NCBI RefSeq assembly: GCF_014641495.1
Contig: NZ_BMHV01000004.1
Coordinates: 157,056 to 221,055, forward strand
Length of the DNA: 64,000 nucleotides
Reading direction: 5' to 3'
From: Terasakiella brassicae
Lineage (GTDB): Bacteria; Pseudomonadota; Alphaproteobacteria; Rhodospirillales; Terasakiellaceae
Below the pieces are notes generated by a model that saw only the letters and a list, made by a program, of their open reading frames with translations, was not told the origin of the DNA and searched no databases. Position 1 is the first letter of the stretch. Each line of letters starts with the position of its first letter. Of the stretch, positions 1-7,134 are shown piece by piece. Both the position numbers and the translations under genes were made by a program.

Positions 1-1648
1 TTCTAACCGTCTTAACTTTTCCACTGTCAGTTAAATCACCTTCGTGAACTACACCATTCATGTGTTTTAGATGACTTTTGAAGTTCCCTAAGCCTCTTTT
101 GCAATCACGAAGATGATCTTCATAGAAGATTATTTCTTCATTTGCTGTCATCCAATCTAACAAGTTGGCTAAGGTTGGCTTGAAGTTCTTTTTAGCGGCT
201 TCAGAAAAGGTTCTCCCTTGCTTTTCCTGCTCGTCAATCACCATCTTCTTTACTGCGCCATAATACCCTTCTTGGCGAATACGAACAGTAACAGCCCGTT
301 CAAATACAGTGCGATATAACATGAGGCATGCATAAGGGTGCTTAATTTGAATATTTTGAGCTTCGTGAATTAACGCACTTAACTTCTTATCATTAAGCAA
401 CACATTCATTGCTGGAAGCAAAGTGTCCCAATTTTCATTGTGATCCTGTGATGATGTCGTAGGTTTTGTCGCTGTTGCTGTAGGTTTGGGTGGGATCTTT
501 ATAGGGGCCGAAGTAGGCCCATTTTTGCCACCTTTCCCGCCTTTCGGACCCGGACGAGTTGGGGAAGATGCTGGTTGACCATATTTAAAGTTTCGGTTTG
601 TTGAGCGATAAGTATCAGAGAGCGCCTTTAACGCCTTTGCAGCTTCTCTTTGTGATACTTTCTCTAAACTAATATCTGTTTTTTTGCTGTCCCAAGGAAG
701 TAGGTCTGCATCATCCGAAGTAAAGAAAACCCACCCTAAAATTCCATTGTATTCACTATGCCAAGTAGACGTCCAACCCACTTTAACTGTACGGTCTGCT
801 GTTAATACAATTCGATCATTGCACACTACATACCAACCACATTCTGGGATTACATCGCTATTTGCCCGTTGAGACCAACCTTCTTCTCCCTTGAAGATAT
901 ATTTCTCATGTGCGCCGATTTGAACATTTACATCAACACCATTTGATGTTCTGAACTGAGTTCCACCTTTTAATTCTTTAACATCCTCTCTTATTTGAGG
1001 GCCAAACTCAGGAATAACGTATTTCCCCACTTGAATTTTCAAACCTTTTCGAATGCAGAGGCCATAAACCCGACGAATTCGATCAATTAGCTTGTTGTAC
1101 CACTCTTTATCTTCGAGGTCGTAAGCCGCGTCCAAAGTTAACCTATCAATGATGAATTTGTTTGACCTTTTCCCAGAAGAAATCGTTCGATCCGCAAATA
1201 GAGTCGTTTCATTTTCTTCTAAGTCTGATTTATTAAAATGTAAGGAAAAGGCTTCTTCACCATTATCAGTTATAAGCGTACCTTCATTACCTAACTTCCA
1301 GAATGCACGGATTAAGCCTACTCCATAAATGCCGATACTAAAGTTCTGATTGTGTCTCGCACCTAACCGAAAAGCTGTACCCTCAAGTAGATTTGTTTCC
1401 ATCCCCCGACAATTATCTTCAATGATAATTTTATCATCGTCTAACGACAGCTTAATTTCATAACCTTCATACGTTTCTGGTAAACCATTCACCATGGCTT
1501 TTTTCTTATCGACAATATCTCTCCGTGCTGCATCAATTGAGTTATCAATCAAATCTAAAAGAGAATCTGTCGTAGAGATATCTGAGGTCAAGGCATTGAA
1601 AACGAACTTACGTTCCATGCCGAAATCGACGGGCAGTTGGTCTGACAC
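1..1648 (-). CDS. MORC/MutL-like GHKL ATPase, partial (runs off left edge)
   Basis: An uninterrupted minus-strand frame reaches the window edge, so the 3' end is missing; at least 549 residues are visible. The N-terminus carries the Bergerat ATP-fold motifs: DLIDNSIDA (about residues 32-40, Mg-binding Asn), EDNCRGM (77-83) in place of DxGxG, and SIGIYGVGL (104-112). A Gly/Pro/Lys-rich linker lies near 360-400, followed by a helical C-terminal part. Such ATPases sit beside Dcm methylases in the restriction-modification loci from which eukaryotic MORC proteins are thought to descend. The gene starts 47 nt after the methylase stop. The GTG at 1648 follows a weak TCTGGATG ribosome site; the ATG at 1618 is the alternative. 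ATPase class is clear; the role in restriction is inferred from context. Confidence 0.75.
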   Translation of the reverse strand, partial: MSDQLPVDFGMERKFVFNALTSDISTTDSLLDLIDNSIDAARRDIVDKKKAMVNGLPETYEGYEIKLSLDDDKIIIEDNCRGMETNLLEGTAFRLGARHNQNFSIGIYGVGLIRAFWKLGNEGTLITDNGEEAFSLHFNKSDLEENETTLFADRTISSGKRSNKFIIDRLTLDAAYDLEDKEWYNKLIDRIRRVYGLCIRKGLKIQVGKYVIPEFGPQIREDVKELKGGTQFRTSNGVDVNVQIGAHEKYIFKGEEGWSQRANSDVIPECGWYVVCNDRIVLTADRTVKVGWTSTWHSEYNGILGWVFFTSDDADLLPWDSKKTDISLEKVSQREAAKALKALSDTYRSTNRNFKYGQPASSPTRPGPKGGKGGKNGPTSAPIKIPPKPTATATKPTTSSQDHNENWDTLLPAMNVLLNDKKLSALIHEAQNIQIKHPYACLMLYRTVFERAVTVRIRQEGYYGAVKKMVIDEQEKQGRTFSEAAKKNFKPTLANLLDWMTANEEIIFYEDHLRDCKRGLGNFKSHLKHMNGVVHEGDLTDSGKVKTVR

Positions 1649-1694
1649 TATGCAACATCCAGAAAAATTAATTACTGGATAACAAGCTATAAGG

Positions 1695-2837
1695 TTACGC
1701 TGCGCATTGCAACTTTAAGGAGTCGATTTTGCTAAGAATTTGTTTTAGGAGAAATTCTGAGACTTTTGGCGATACACTATTGCCGATCATTCGGAAGCTT
1801 GTCCATTTAGTATGGTGGAATGCAAACCAATCAGGGAAACCCTGTAATCGTGCTGCTTCACGTACAGTAATCACCCGGCCTTCATCTGGGTGAATTGGAC
1901 GAACAGCTTGATGACTTCCTTTTTCAGCACCAGTACCAGCACGTAGAGTTGGACATAGTCCGTCCCATTTCAGCTTTGTACTTTTGCTGACAGGATCAAC
2001 CTTACCCGGAATTAAGGCCGCATATCGGGCTGCAACTTTCTCTGTATGAATTGTAGTTTCATGGCCCGAACTATAACGATCCATCAATCTATCAACTGAC
2101 ACGTCCCATCCCATATTTTTGGGTGGCAATTTACGAGCGGCTCTCGCGTACTCAGACAGAGATTTTAGCTCTATACTTGGATATTTTGCCCACGAATAAT
2201 CGCCCTTTTTCCTAGAAGACAGGACTGGCATCGGTAAATCAGCGATCGCATCTTTGACTGTTATAGGCTTAATGTCAGATGTTGGCAAGAAATCCGCTAA
2301 TGATAGTGCATCCATTTTGTTTGGGTTGTATCCAACAACGATTACCCGTGTTCTTGTAGTAGGTGCTCCATAATCAGAAGCTTTAATGATCATCGGATCT
2401 AAGACACGGAACCTTGGAGTAATCTGTTGGATAGCACTCATTAAAACATCAACTGTTCCTTCATCCAACAAGCCTTCAACGTTCTCCATAATGAAGAACT
2501 TCGGATCAAGCAAAGCAACTTGCCTAAAGAAATGTCCAATTAATGAGTTTCTTGGGTCTTCTGCGTCCCTTTTGCCAATACGACTAAAACCTTGGCAAGG
2601 TGGGCCACCAATTACACCATCAGGTTTGCGATCTCTTAATAGGAAACGCCATGCAGAATTTTCAAGTTTTCCAATATCAGCTTGAATGGCTTGTGTCTGG
2701 GGAAAGTTAAGACGATAAGCTGATTGCAGGGTTTCATCAATATCAACGGCTACACGACAATCAAAACCTGCCAATTTAGCACCTAACCCAAATCCTCCGC
2801 AGCCGGAGAATAAATCTACAATTATAGGCTTATCCAT
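1695..2837 (-). CDS. DNA (cytosine-5-)methyltransferase
   Basis: A complete 380-residue C5-cytosine methylase that transfers methyl from S-adenosylmethionine to cytosine in DNA. Visible motifs in order: I (DLFSGCGGFGLG, 8-19), IV with the catalytic Cys (GGPPCQGFS, Cys81), VI (ENVEG, 118-122), a variable target-recognition stretch around 200-300, IX (EAARLQGFPD) and X (RMIGNSV). No restriction nuclease is seen in the window. The downstream gene on the same strand is a GHKL ATPase and the upstream one a small DUF6471 protein, which fits the modification subunit of a defence locus continuing to the left. The target sequence cannot be read from the protein. Confidence 0.93.
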   Translation of the reverse strand: MDKPIIVDLFSGCGGFGLGAKLAGFDCRVAVDIDETLQSAYRLNFPQTQAIQADIGKLENSAWRFLLRDRKPDGVIGGPPCQGFSRIGKRDAEDPRNSLIGHFFRQVALLDPKFFIMENVEGLLDEGTVDVLMSAIQQITPRFRVLDPMIIKASDYGAPTTRTRVIVVGYNPNKMDALSLADFLPTSDIKPITVKDAIADLPMPVLSSRKKGDYSWAKYPSIELKSLSEYARAARKLPPKNMGWDVSVDRLMDRYSSGHETTIHTEKVAARYAALIPGKVDPVSKSTKLKWDGLCPTLRAGTGAEKGSHQAVRPIHPDEGRVITVREAARLQGFPDWFAFHHTKWTSFRMIGNSVSPKVSEFLLKQILSKIDSLKLQCAA

Positions 2838-2931
2838 GATGAGTTATTCCATCCAGTATACTACAATAGATTGATTCTAACAGAATGAATTATGAAAAGC
2901 GATCGTTAATTTTAGATGAATTTGGGCAATT

Positions 2932-3156
2932 TTATATGTCTTCCAAATGTATATTGCTACTGCCTATGGCATGTAGCACCTGAAGCATAAAAGTCGCGCT
3001 GAAACTGCCCCGTGCGATCTTGTTACTTATGTTCTGGGGGCTTTCGTCTATTCCCAGTGCTTTCAAGCGCTCTGACACTTCTACGTAGTTCAAATCTTTG
3101 CGCGTTATCTCCGTTCTGAGCAACGTTTTAGCGTATTGCTTCCAGTCTTGGCCCAT
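2932..3156 (-). CDS. DUF6471-type small protein
   Basis: A 74-residue protein. The pattern W-YAK-LL--E at the N-terminus, a central ERLKALGI and NISNKIARGSFSA followed by a terminal hydrophobic helix match my memory of DUF6471, a small family with helix-turn-helix-like spacing. It lies 94 nt upstream of the methylase on the same strand and is divergent from the IS1595-type transposase. The shared 112-nt intergenic region holds two inverted copies of a 23-nt motif, so it may be a local repressor, possibly of the methylase locus. Family assignment is moderate; function is inference. Confidence 0.65.
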   Translation of the reverse strand: MGQDWKQYAKTLLRTEITRKDLNYVEVSERLKALGIDESPQNISNKIARGSFSATFMLQVLHAIGSSNIHLEDI

Positions 3157-3175
3157 TAGTTCATCCCTTAAAAAT

Positions 3176-3260
3176 ATGATTAATCACTATATATGATGAT
3201 TTTTCATTTGACAAGGTGGCCTGCAGTGGAGATAATTCATCATATTTGATGATTAATGAT
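3176..3260. promoter_or_regulatory. Inverted pair of 23-nt operator-like motifs
   Basis: The 23 nt at 3176-3198 and the 23 nt at 3238-3260 are inverted copies of each other (19 of 23 positions agree when one is reverse-complemented; shared cores CATCATAT and TGATTAAT). They flank the promoter region between the divergent DUF6471 gene and the transposase gene. The second copy ends 9 nt before the transposase start. An operator pair for a local regulator is the simplest reading. Confidence 0.5.
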
Positions 3261-3268
3261 GAAAAACG

Positions 3269-4264
3269 ATGAGCCAACACTTTCTCCTCTCTTCTAAAGC
3301 AAAGACGTTATCCGTCGCCAAGGTGGCGCGGATGGCGGAAGAAGAGGCGTATGAGTTGTTCAAAGAGGTTCGTTGGTCCGTTAATGATGGCGATCCAGTT
3401 TGTCCTCATTGTGGTTCGGTTGAATGCTGGACATTCAAAAGTCGTCGTATCTTCAAATGCAAACATTGCAATAAGCAATTCTCAGTCACCAGCGGTACAA
3501 TCTTTTCTGGTCGTAAATTGCAGCACCGTGATTATCTGCTGGCCATTGCGATCTTTGTAAACTCCTGTAAAGGCGTGTCTGCGCTGCAACTGTCTCGCGA
3601 TCTGGGCATCCAATATAAAACAGCCTTCGTTCTGGCGCACAAACTGCGAGAAGTAACTGGTGATGAAATGCAGGATGCGGTTCTGACGGGTGAAGTCGAA
3701 GTGGATGGCGCTTACTTTGGCGGCTATCTCAAACCTCGCAACTGGAAAGAAAACCGTGTCGACCGTCGTTTGCGTCGTCACCAGAACGGCAAGCGCCGCT
3801 GTGTCTTTGCGATAAGAGAACGCGAAGGTCGCGTTGTTCCCGTCGTTATCAAGTCTGAGACTTCGGAAGCCGTCACAACGGCCATTCGCAAACATATCGA
3901 CAGCCAAGCCAGCATTCACGCAGACGAAAACGCTGCATATGATGCTTTGCATGCGCAATACCAGATGTTCCGCATCAATCACTCTCGCGTTTATAGCGAT
4001 GGCGAAGCTTGCACCAATGGGGCTGAGGGTTGGTTTTCCCGTCTGCGTCGTGCCGAGATCGGGCAGCATCACCATATCGCTGGCAAATACCTTCATTCCT
4101 ATGCCAATGAAATGGCCTATAAAGAAAACCGTCGTCGCCAAGACAACGGCTCTTTGTTTGGTGATCTTCTGTTTAAATCTCTAAACCGTCCAATGTCACG
4201 CAATTGGGCCGGATACTGGCAAGGTAACAACCAACCGGGCGAAGTTTTGCTGTACCCGCACTAA
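3269..4264 (+). CDS. IS1595-family (ISXO2-like) transposase
   Basis: A 331-residue transposase. An N-terminal zinc ribbon is visible (C45-P-H-C48 and C64-K-H-C67), then the DDE/DDN catalytic core: VEVDGAYFGG (Asp146), HADENAAYD (Asp219) and TNGAEGWFSRLRR (Asn250), followed by the family's HHH...KYLHSY and EMAYKENRRR segment. All catalytic positions look intact and the reading frame is full length. Only 3 nt separate its stop from the stop of the convergent lipoprotein gene, leaving no room for a normal right terminal inverted repeat, and none was seen on the left. It may be a relic that lost its ends, or a resident gene. Confidence 0.88.
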   Translation: MSQHFLLSSKAKTLSVAKVARMAEEEAYELFKEVRWSVNDGDPVCPHCGSVECWTFKSRRIFKCKHCNKQFSVTSGTIFSGRKLQHRDYLLAIAIFVNSCKGVSALQLSRDLGIQYKTAFVLAHKLREVTGDEMQDAVLTGEVEVDGAYFGGYLKPRNWKENRVDRRLRRHQNGKRRCVFAIREREGRVVPVVIKSETSEAVTTAIRKHIDSQASIHADENAAYDALHAQYQMFRINHSRVYSDGEACTNGAEGWFSRLRRAEIGQHHHIAGKYLHSYANEMAYKENRRRQDNGSLFGDLLFKSLNRPMSRNWAGYWQGNNQPGEVLLYPH

Positions 4265-4267
4265 ACC

Positions 4268-5029
4268 TTATTTAACGCGATCTAGCGCTTCACGATCAAA
4301 AATTGCCCGAGCTTTCCAATAATCATTTCTAGTGATTTTGTTTCCCATACCGTCAATGATCATTTGGGCACGTTTCAGGTGGTCGTTCGTCCCTATTCTA
4401 GCCAAATCCGTCGTAAGCTTGAGGTCTGGGCGTTGAGCGTCTTTTGCAAGGAACTGTTGCGCTTCTTTTAGTTTGTCACTGACCTCTACCGTAAAGAACG
4501 GCATGAGGACCATGTCAAACCATGCCTGAGAGCTTACACTGTCATCTGTTTCTTTCTTCAACATCATAAACGGCATTTGGTTTTTGATGTTCAAATGACC
4601 TATGTACTTAACTTCACCGGGGGCAATGTCAAAACTCATATAGGTATAGTCCTGCGTACCGATATCCATCCCTTCGTGTCTGGGGTAGCTTTGAATTTGA
4701 CCGTTTCCAACTGCTAAACCAAGCCAGATTTGAGCTAAATGGTAAGTCCCAGGATCAACAACAGTGGCACTATAGTAAGATTTACCATAGTACTCGCTTA
4801 ACCAAGCTCTAAATTGAGAATTTGGAGAACGAGTAATATCTTTATCTTTGGCAAACCTTAAGTCACTGATTTGCTCACCACTCATTACAACAACAGCTTT
4901 CTTTGGCGGTATTTGATCGTAGAGGCGCAATGGCGCCTTCTGTAATTCGCTGTGGGCCATGTAAGCGATACCACCAGCACAGGCATTTAACATAAAAAGC
5001 AAAGCCACTGATGCGATAATTCTAATCAT
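4268..5029 (-). CDS. Putative lipoprotein of unknown function
   Basis: 253 residues. The N-terminus (MIRIIASVALLFMLNACAGG) is a lipoprotein signal peptide with lipobox L-N-A-C, so Cys17 is the likely lipidated residue and the protein is membrane-anchored. The rest is soluble, with a beta-rich central part (PGTYHLAQIW, PGEVKYIGHL, typical of small periplasmic beta-sandwich lipoproteins) and a helical C-terminus. I do not recognise a named family. It converges on the transposase with 3 nt between the stops. Confidence 0.7.
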   Translation of the reverse strand: MIRIIASVALLFMLNACAGGIAYMAHSELQKAPLRLYDQIPPKKAVVVMSGEQISDLRFAKDKDITRSPNSQFRAWLSEYYGKSYYSATVVDPGTYHLAQIWLGLAVGNGQIQSYPRHEGMDIGTQDYTYMSFDIAPGEVKYIGHLNIKNQMPFMMLKKETDDSVSSQAWFDMVLMPFFTVEVSDKLKEAQQFLAKDAQRPDLKLTTDLARIGTNDHLKRAQMIIDGMGNKITRNDYWKARAIFDREALDRVK

Positions 5030-5131
5030 TGTTTCTATTCCTTGTTTTCTCGACTTAGAGCGTCGAAAATTTATACATTAACGAGAACATGTACAATCAT
5101 TAATTGCCGAAATGACGTTGTCTTTATGGTA

Positions 5132-5578
5132 CTAACCTACGCGATCCAACTCCCATAAGGCCATGCTCTTTGGCCCTATGGACGCAATGCGTTTTACCGT
5201 GCCTTGTGACTGTAGGCGATCAATGGTGCCTTCTACGCGCTTCTTAAGGTTCTCTCTGTCGTTTGTATCCAACGGAACAATCAGCTTATCACTGAGCATT
5301 GCCGTAATATCAGACACGGTAAGCGGCTTTCTGGAATCTCTGAGGATTTCCAGTGTCATTTTGTTGGTGTCGCCGTTCTTAAGGCCGGGAATGCGTTTGA
5401 CCTTTTTCTTAGGCTTTATTTGGCTTATCGGGTAGTGAGGATCAAAAATCTTAATTGTAGAAGCGATATGCGCCAAGTCGCCTTCCAAGGTGCGAACCTG
5501 CTTACGCATCTCGTCAAGCTCACCAGCCAGTTCGGAATATTTGGAAATCAAACCAGAAAGAACAAAGGAATTAGACAT
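5132..5578 (-). CDS. Coiled-coil / winged-helix-like protein, unknown function
   Basis: 148 residues. Residues about 10-45 have a heptad pattern (SELAGELDEMRKQVRTLEGD) predicting a coiled coil. A basic linker (KPKKKVKR) follows, then a C-terminal domain with the layout of a HARE-HTH/winged-helix fold (SRKPLTVSDITAML, VEGTIDRLQSQGTVKRI, ALWEL). This suggests an oligomeric DNA-binding protein. It sits between the accessory region and recA and ends in an intergenic gap before the lipoprotein gene, so it could belong to the island. Exact role unknown. Confidence 0.6.
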   Translation of the reverse strand: MSNSFVLSGLISKYSELAGELDEMRKQVRTLEGDLAHIASTIKIFDPHYPISQIKPKKKVKRIPGLKNGDTNKMTLEILRDSRKPLTVSDITAMLSDKLIVPLDTNDRENLKKRVEGTIDRLQSQGTVKRIASIGPKSMALWELDRVG

Positions 5579-5639
5579 GAAAAAGCCTCACCACTTATTA
5601 CGTGAGGCCATTTTACTGAAATGGTTCAATTAAATCTGG

Positions 5640-5685
5640 GTGTGTTTGCTACATAATACCGGGTGTGTTTGCTACATAATACCGG
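5640..5685. repeat. Perfect 23-bp tandem duplication
   Basis: Two identical 23-bp units (5640-5662 and 5663-5685; each contains TTTGCTACATAATACCGG) lie head to tail between the coiled-coil gene and recA. They are followed by an imperfect palindrome (CCGGAGCGATTCGTTCCGG, 5682-5700). This marks the edge of the left accessory region and may be a scar of recombination or insertion. Confidence 0.85.
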
Positions 5686-5717
5686 AGCGATTCGTTCCGG
5701 TATTTGCGATTCGGTTG

Positions 5718-5732
5718 GAACTTTAAGAGAAC
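5718..5732. promoter_or_regulatory. SOS (LexA) box upstream of recA
   Basis: GAAC at 5718-5721 and GAAC at 5729-5732 with exactly seven bases between: the alphaproteobacterial LexA box GAAC-N7-GAAC (GTTC-N7-GTTC on the other strand). It lies 122 bp before the recA start. A second dyad, TGTTCT-N8-AGAACA (5772-5791), is closer to the gene but does not fit the direct-repeat consensus. Confidence 0.75.
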
Positions 5733-5853
5733 ATAGTTTATAAAATCATTTAAAAACAATAAGTTCGCAAATGTTCTTGTTAATGAGAACATTTCATGTA
5801 CTTTTAAATGAATTGCAACGGCCCCGTTACTTGTGGAATAAGGGAGCATAGAT

Positions 5854-6927
5854 ATGTCTCAAACGGCACTCAAGCTTGTGGATAAGGATACGATGGATAA
5901 AAATAAGGCATTGGAAGCGGCAGTCGCGCAGATTGAACGCGCGTTCGGTAAAGGCTCCATTATGAAACTGGGCCAGCGCGAAAATGCGGTGGATACGGAC
6001 GTTATTTCAACTGGGTCTCTCGGGTTGGATATCGGTTTGGGGATCGGTGGGATGCCGCGTGGTCGTGTTGTTGAAATCTATGGCCCGGAAAGTTCAGGTA
6101 AAACAACGCTTGCCCTGCATGTGGTTGCCGAAGCCCAGAAAATGGGGGGCACGTGTGCGTTTGTGGATGCTGAACATGCGCTGGATCCGGTTTATGCCCA
6201 AAAATTGGGATGTAATGTCGATGAACTGTTGATCTCGCAACCGGATGCCGGGGAACAGGCCCTTGAAATTACCGATACTTTGGTGCGCAGTGGGGCCGTG
6301 GATGTTTTGATCGTTGATAGTGTGGCCGCTCTTGTTCCACGGGCCGAACTGGAAGGTGAAATGGGCGATACCCACGTGGGCTTGCAGGCCCGGTTGATGT
6401 CTCAGGCTTTACGTAAGCTGACGTCTTCGGTGTCGCGCTCCAATACCTTGGTGATCTTTATCAACCAAATTCGTATGAAAATCGGGGTGATGTTTGGAAA
6501 CCCGGAAACCACAACGGGCGGTAACGCTTTAAAGTTTTACTCTTCCATCCGTTTGGAAATTCGCCGGATTGGTCAAATCAAGGACCGCGACGAAATCGTT
6601 GGTAACCAGACCCGCGTTAAAGTCGTGAAAAACAAGATGGCGCCGCCGTTCCGTACGGTTGAATTCGACATTATGTATGGTGAAGGTGTTTCCAAAATGG
6701 GGGAACTGCTGGATCTTGGGGTCAAGGCCGGTGTGGTTGAAAAATCCGGTTCCTGGTTCTCGTATAATTCCACACGTGTGGGACAGGGGCGCGAAAATGC
6801 CAAGCAGTTCCTGCGGGAGAATGAAGCCATCGCCCAAGAAATCGAACGTGCCATTCGTGAAAACGCCGGTTTGATTTCCGATGCAATGACCACAGGTGAT
6901 TCTGCGGTTTCAACAGAAGATGAATGA
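5854..6927 (+). CDS. recA: Recombinase RecA
   Basis: 357 residues, normal length. RecA forms filaments on single-stranded DNA, catalyses strand exchange and triggers LexA self-cleavage. Visible are the Walker A loop GPESSGKTT (about 77-85), Walker B VLIVDS, the L1/L2 region ([38 protein letters not shown]) and an acidic C-terminus. AAGGGAGCATAG lies before the ATG as ribosome site. A canonical SOS box upstream indicates LexA control. It is followed by alaS, the usual alphaproteobacterial neighbour. Confidence 0.99.
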   Translation: MSQTALKLVDKDTMDKNKALEAAVAQIERAFGKGSIMKLGQRENAVDTDVISTGSLGLDIGLGIGGMPRGRVVEIYGPESSGKTTLALHVVAEAQKMGGTCAFVDAEHALDPVYAQKLGCNVDELLISQPDAGEQALEITDTLVRSGAVDVLIVDSVAALVPRAELEGEMGDTHVGLQARLMSQALRKLTSSVSRSNTLVIFINQIRMKIGVMFGNPETTTGGNALKFYSSIRLEIRRIGQIKDRDEIVGNQTRVKVVKNKMAPPFRTVEFDIMYGEGVSKMGELLDLGVKAGVVEKSGSWFSYNSTRVGQGRENAKQFLRENEAIAQEIERAIRENAGLISDAMTTGDSAVSTEDE

Positions 6928-6993
6928 TCACTCGAAACGTTTTTTAAATGCTTTTTCTTTGGGAAAAGGGATTTGAAAAGGTAGTCATTGAAG

Positions 6994-7050
6994 CGCCATC
7001 TTCCAGCAGAGCAGGGAGGTGGCGTCTTTGTCTGAAAGAATATTTCAGAC
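6994..7050 (+). promoter_or_regulatory. Two hairpins in the recA-alaS intergenic region
   Basis: Two stem-loops lie in the 207-nt gap: CGCCATCT pairing with AGGTGGCG (6994-7024, one G-U) and GTCTGAAA pairing with TTTCAGAC (7030-7050, perfect). No strong U-run follows either, so they look more like leader structure for alaS than a recA terminator. The role is inferred. Confidence 0.45.
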
Positions 7051-7134
7051 AGGGCGGGGACTTCCGCTAGACATGAACCAAAAGGCAAGGTAAAACCTAC
7101 CTTCTTGACGTGATAAACAAACGAAGTGAAGCCC

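Noticed and set aside
3482..4141. 219-codon open frame opposite the transposase
   Set aside because: Lies wholly within the transposase core, which has intact catalytic motifs.
5649..5849. 66-codon minus-strand frame in the recA promoter region
   Set aside because: It covers the tandem repeat and SOS box and has no ribosome site or protein-like pattern.
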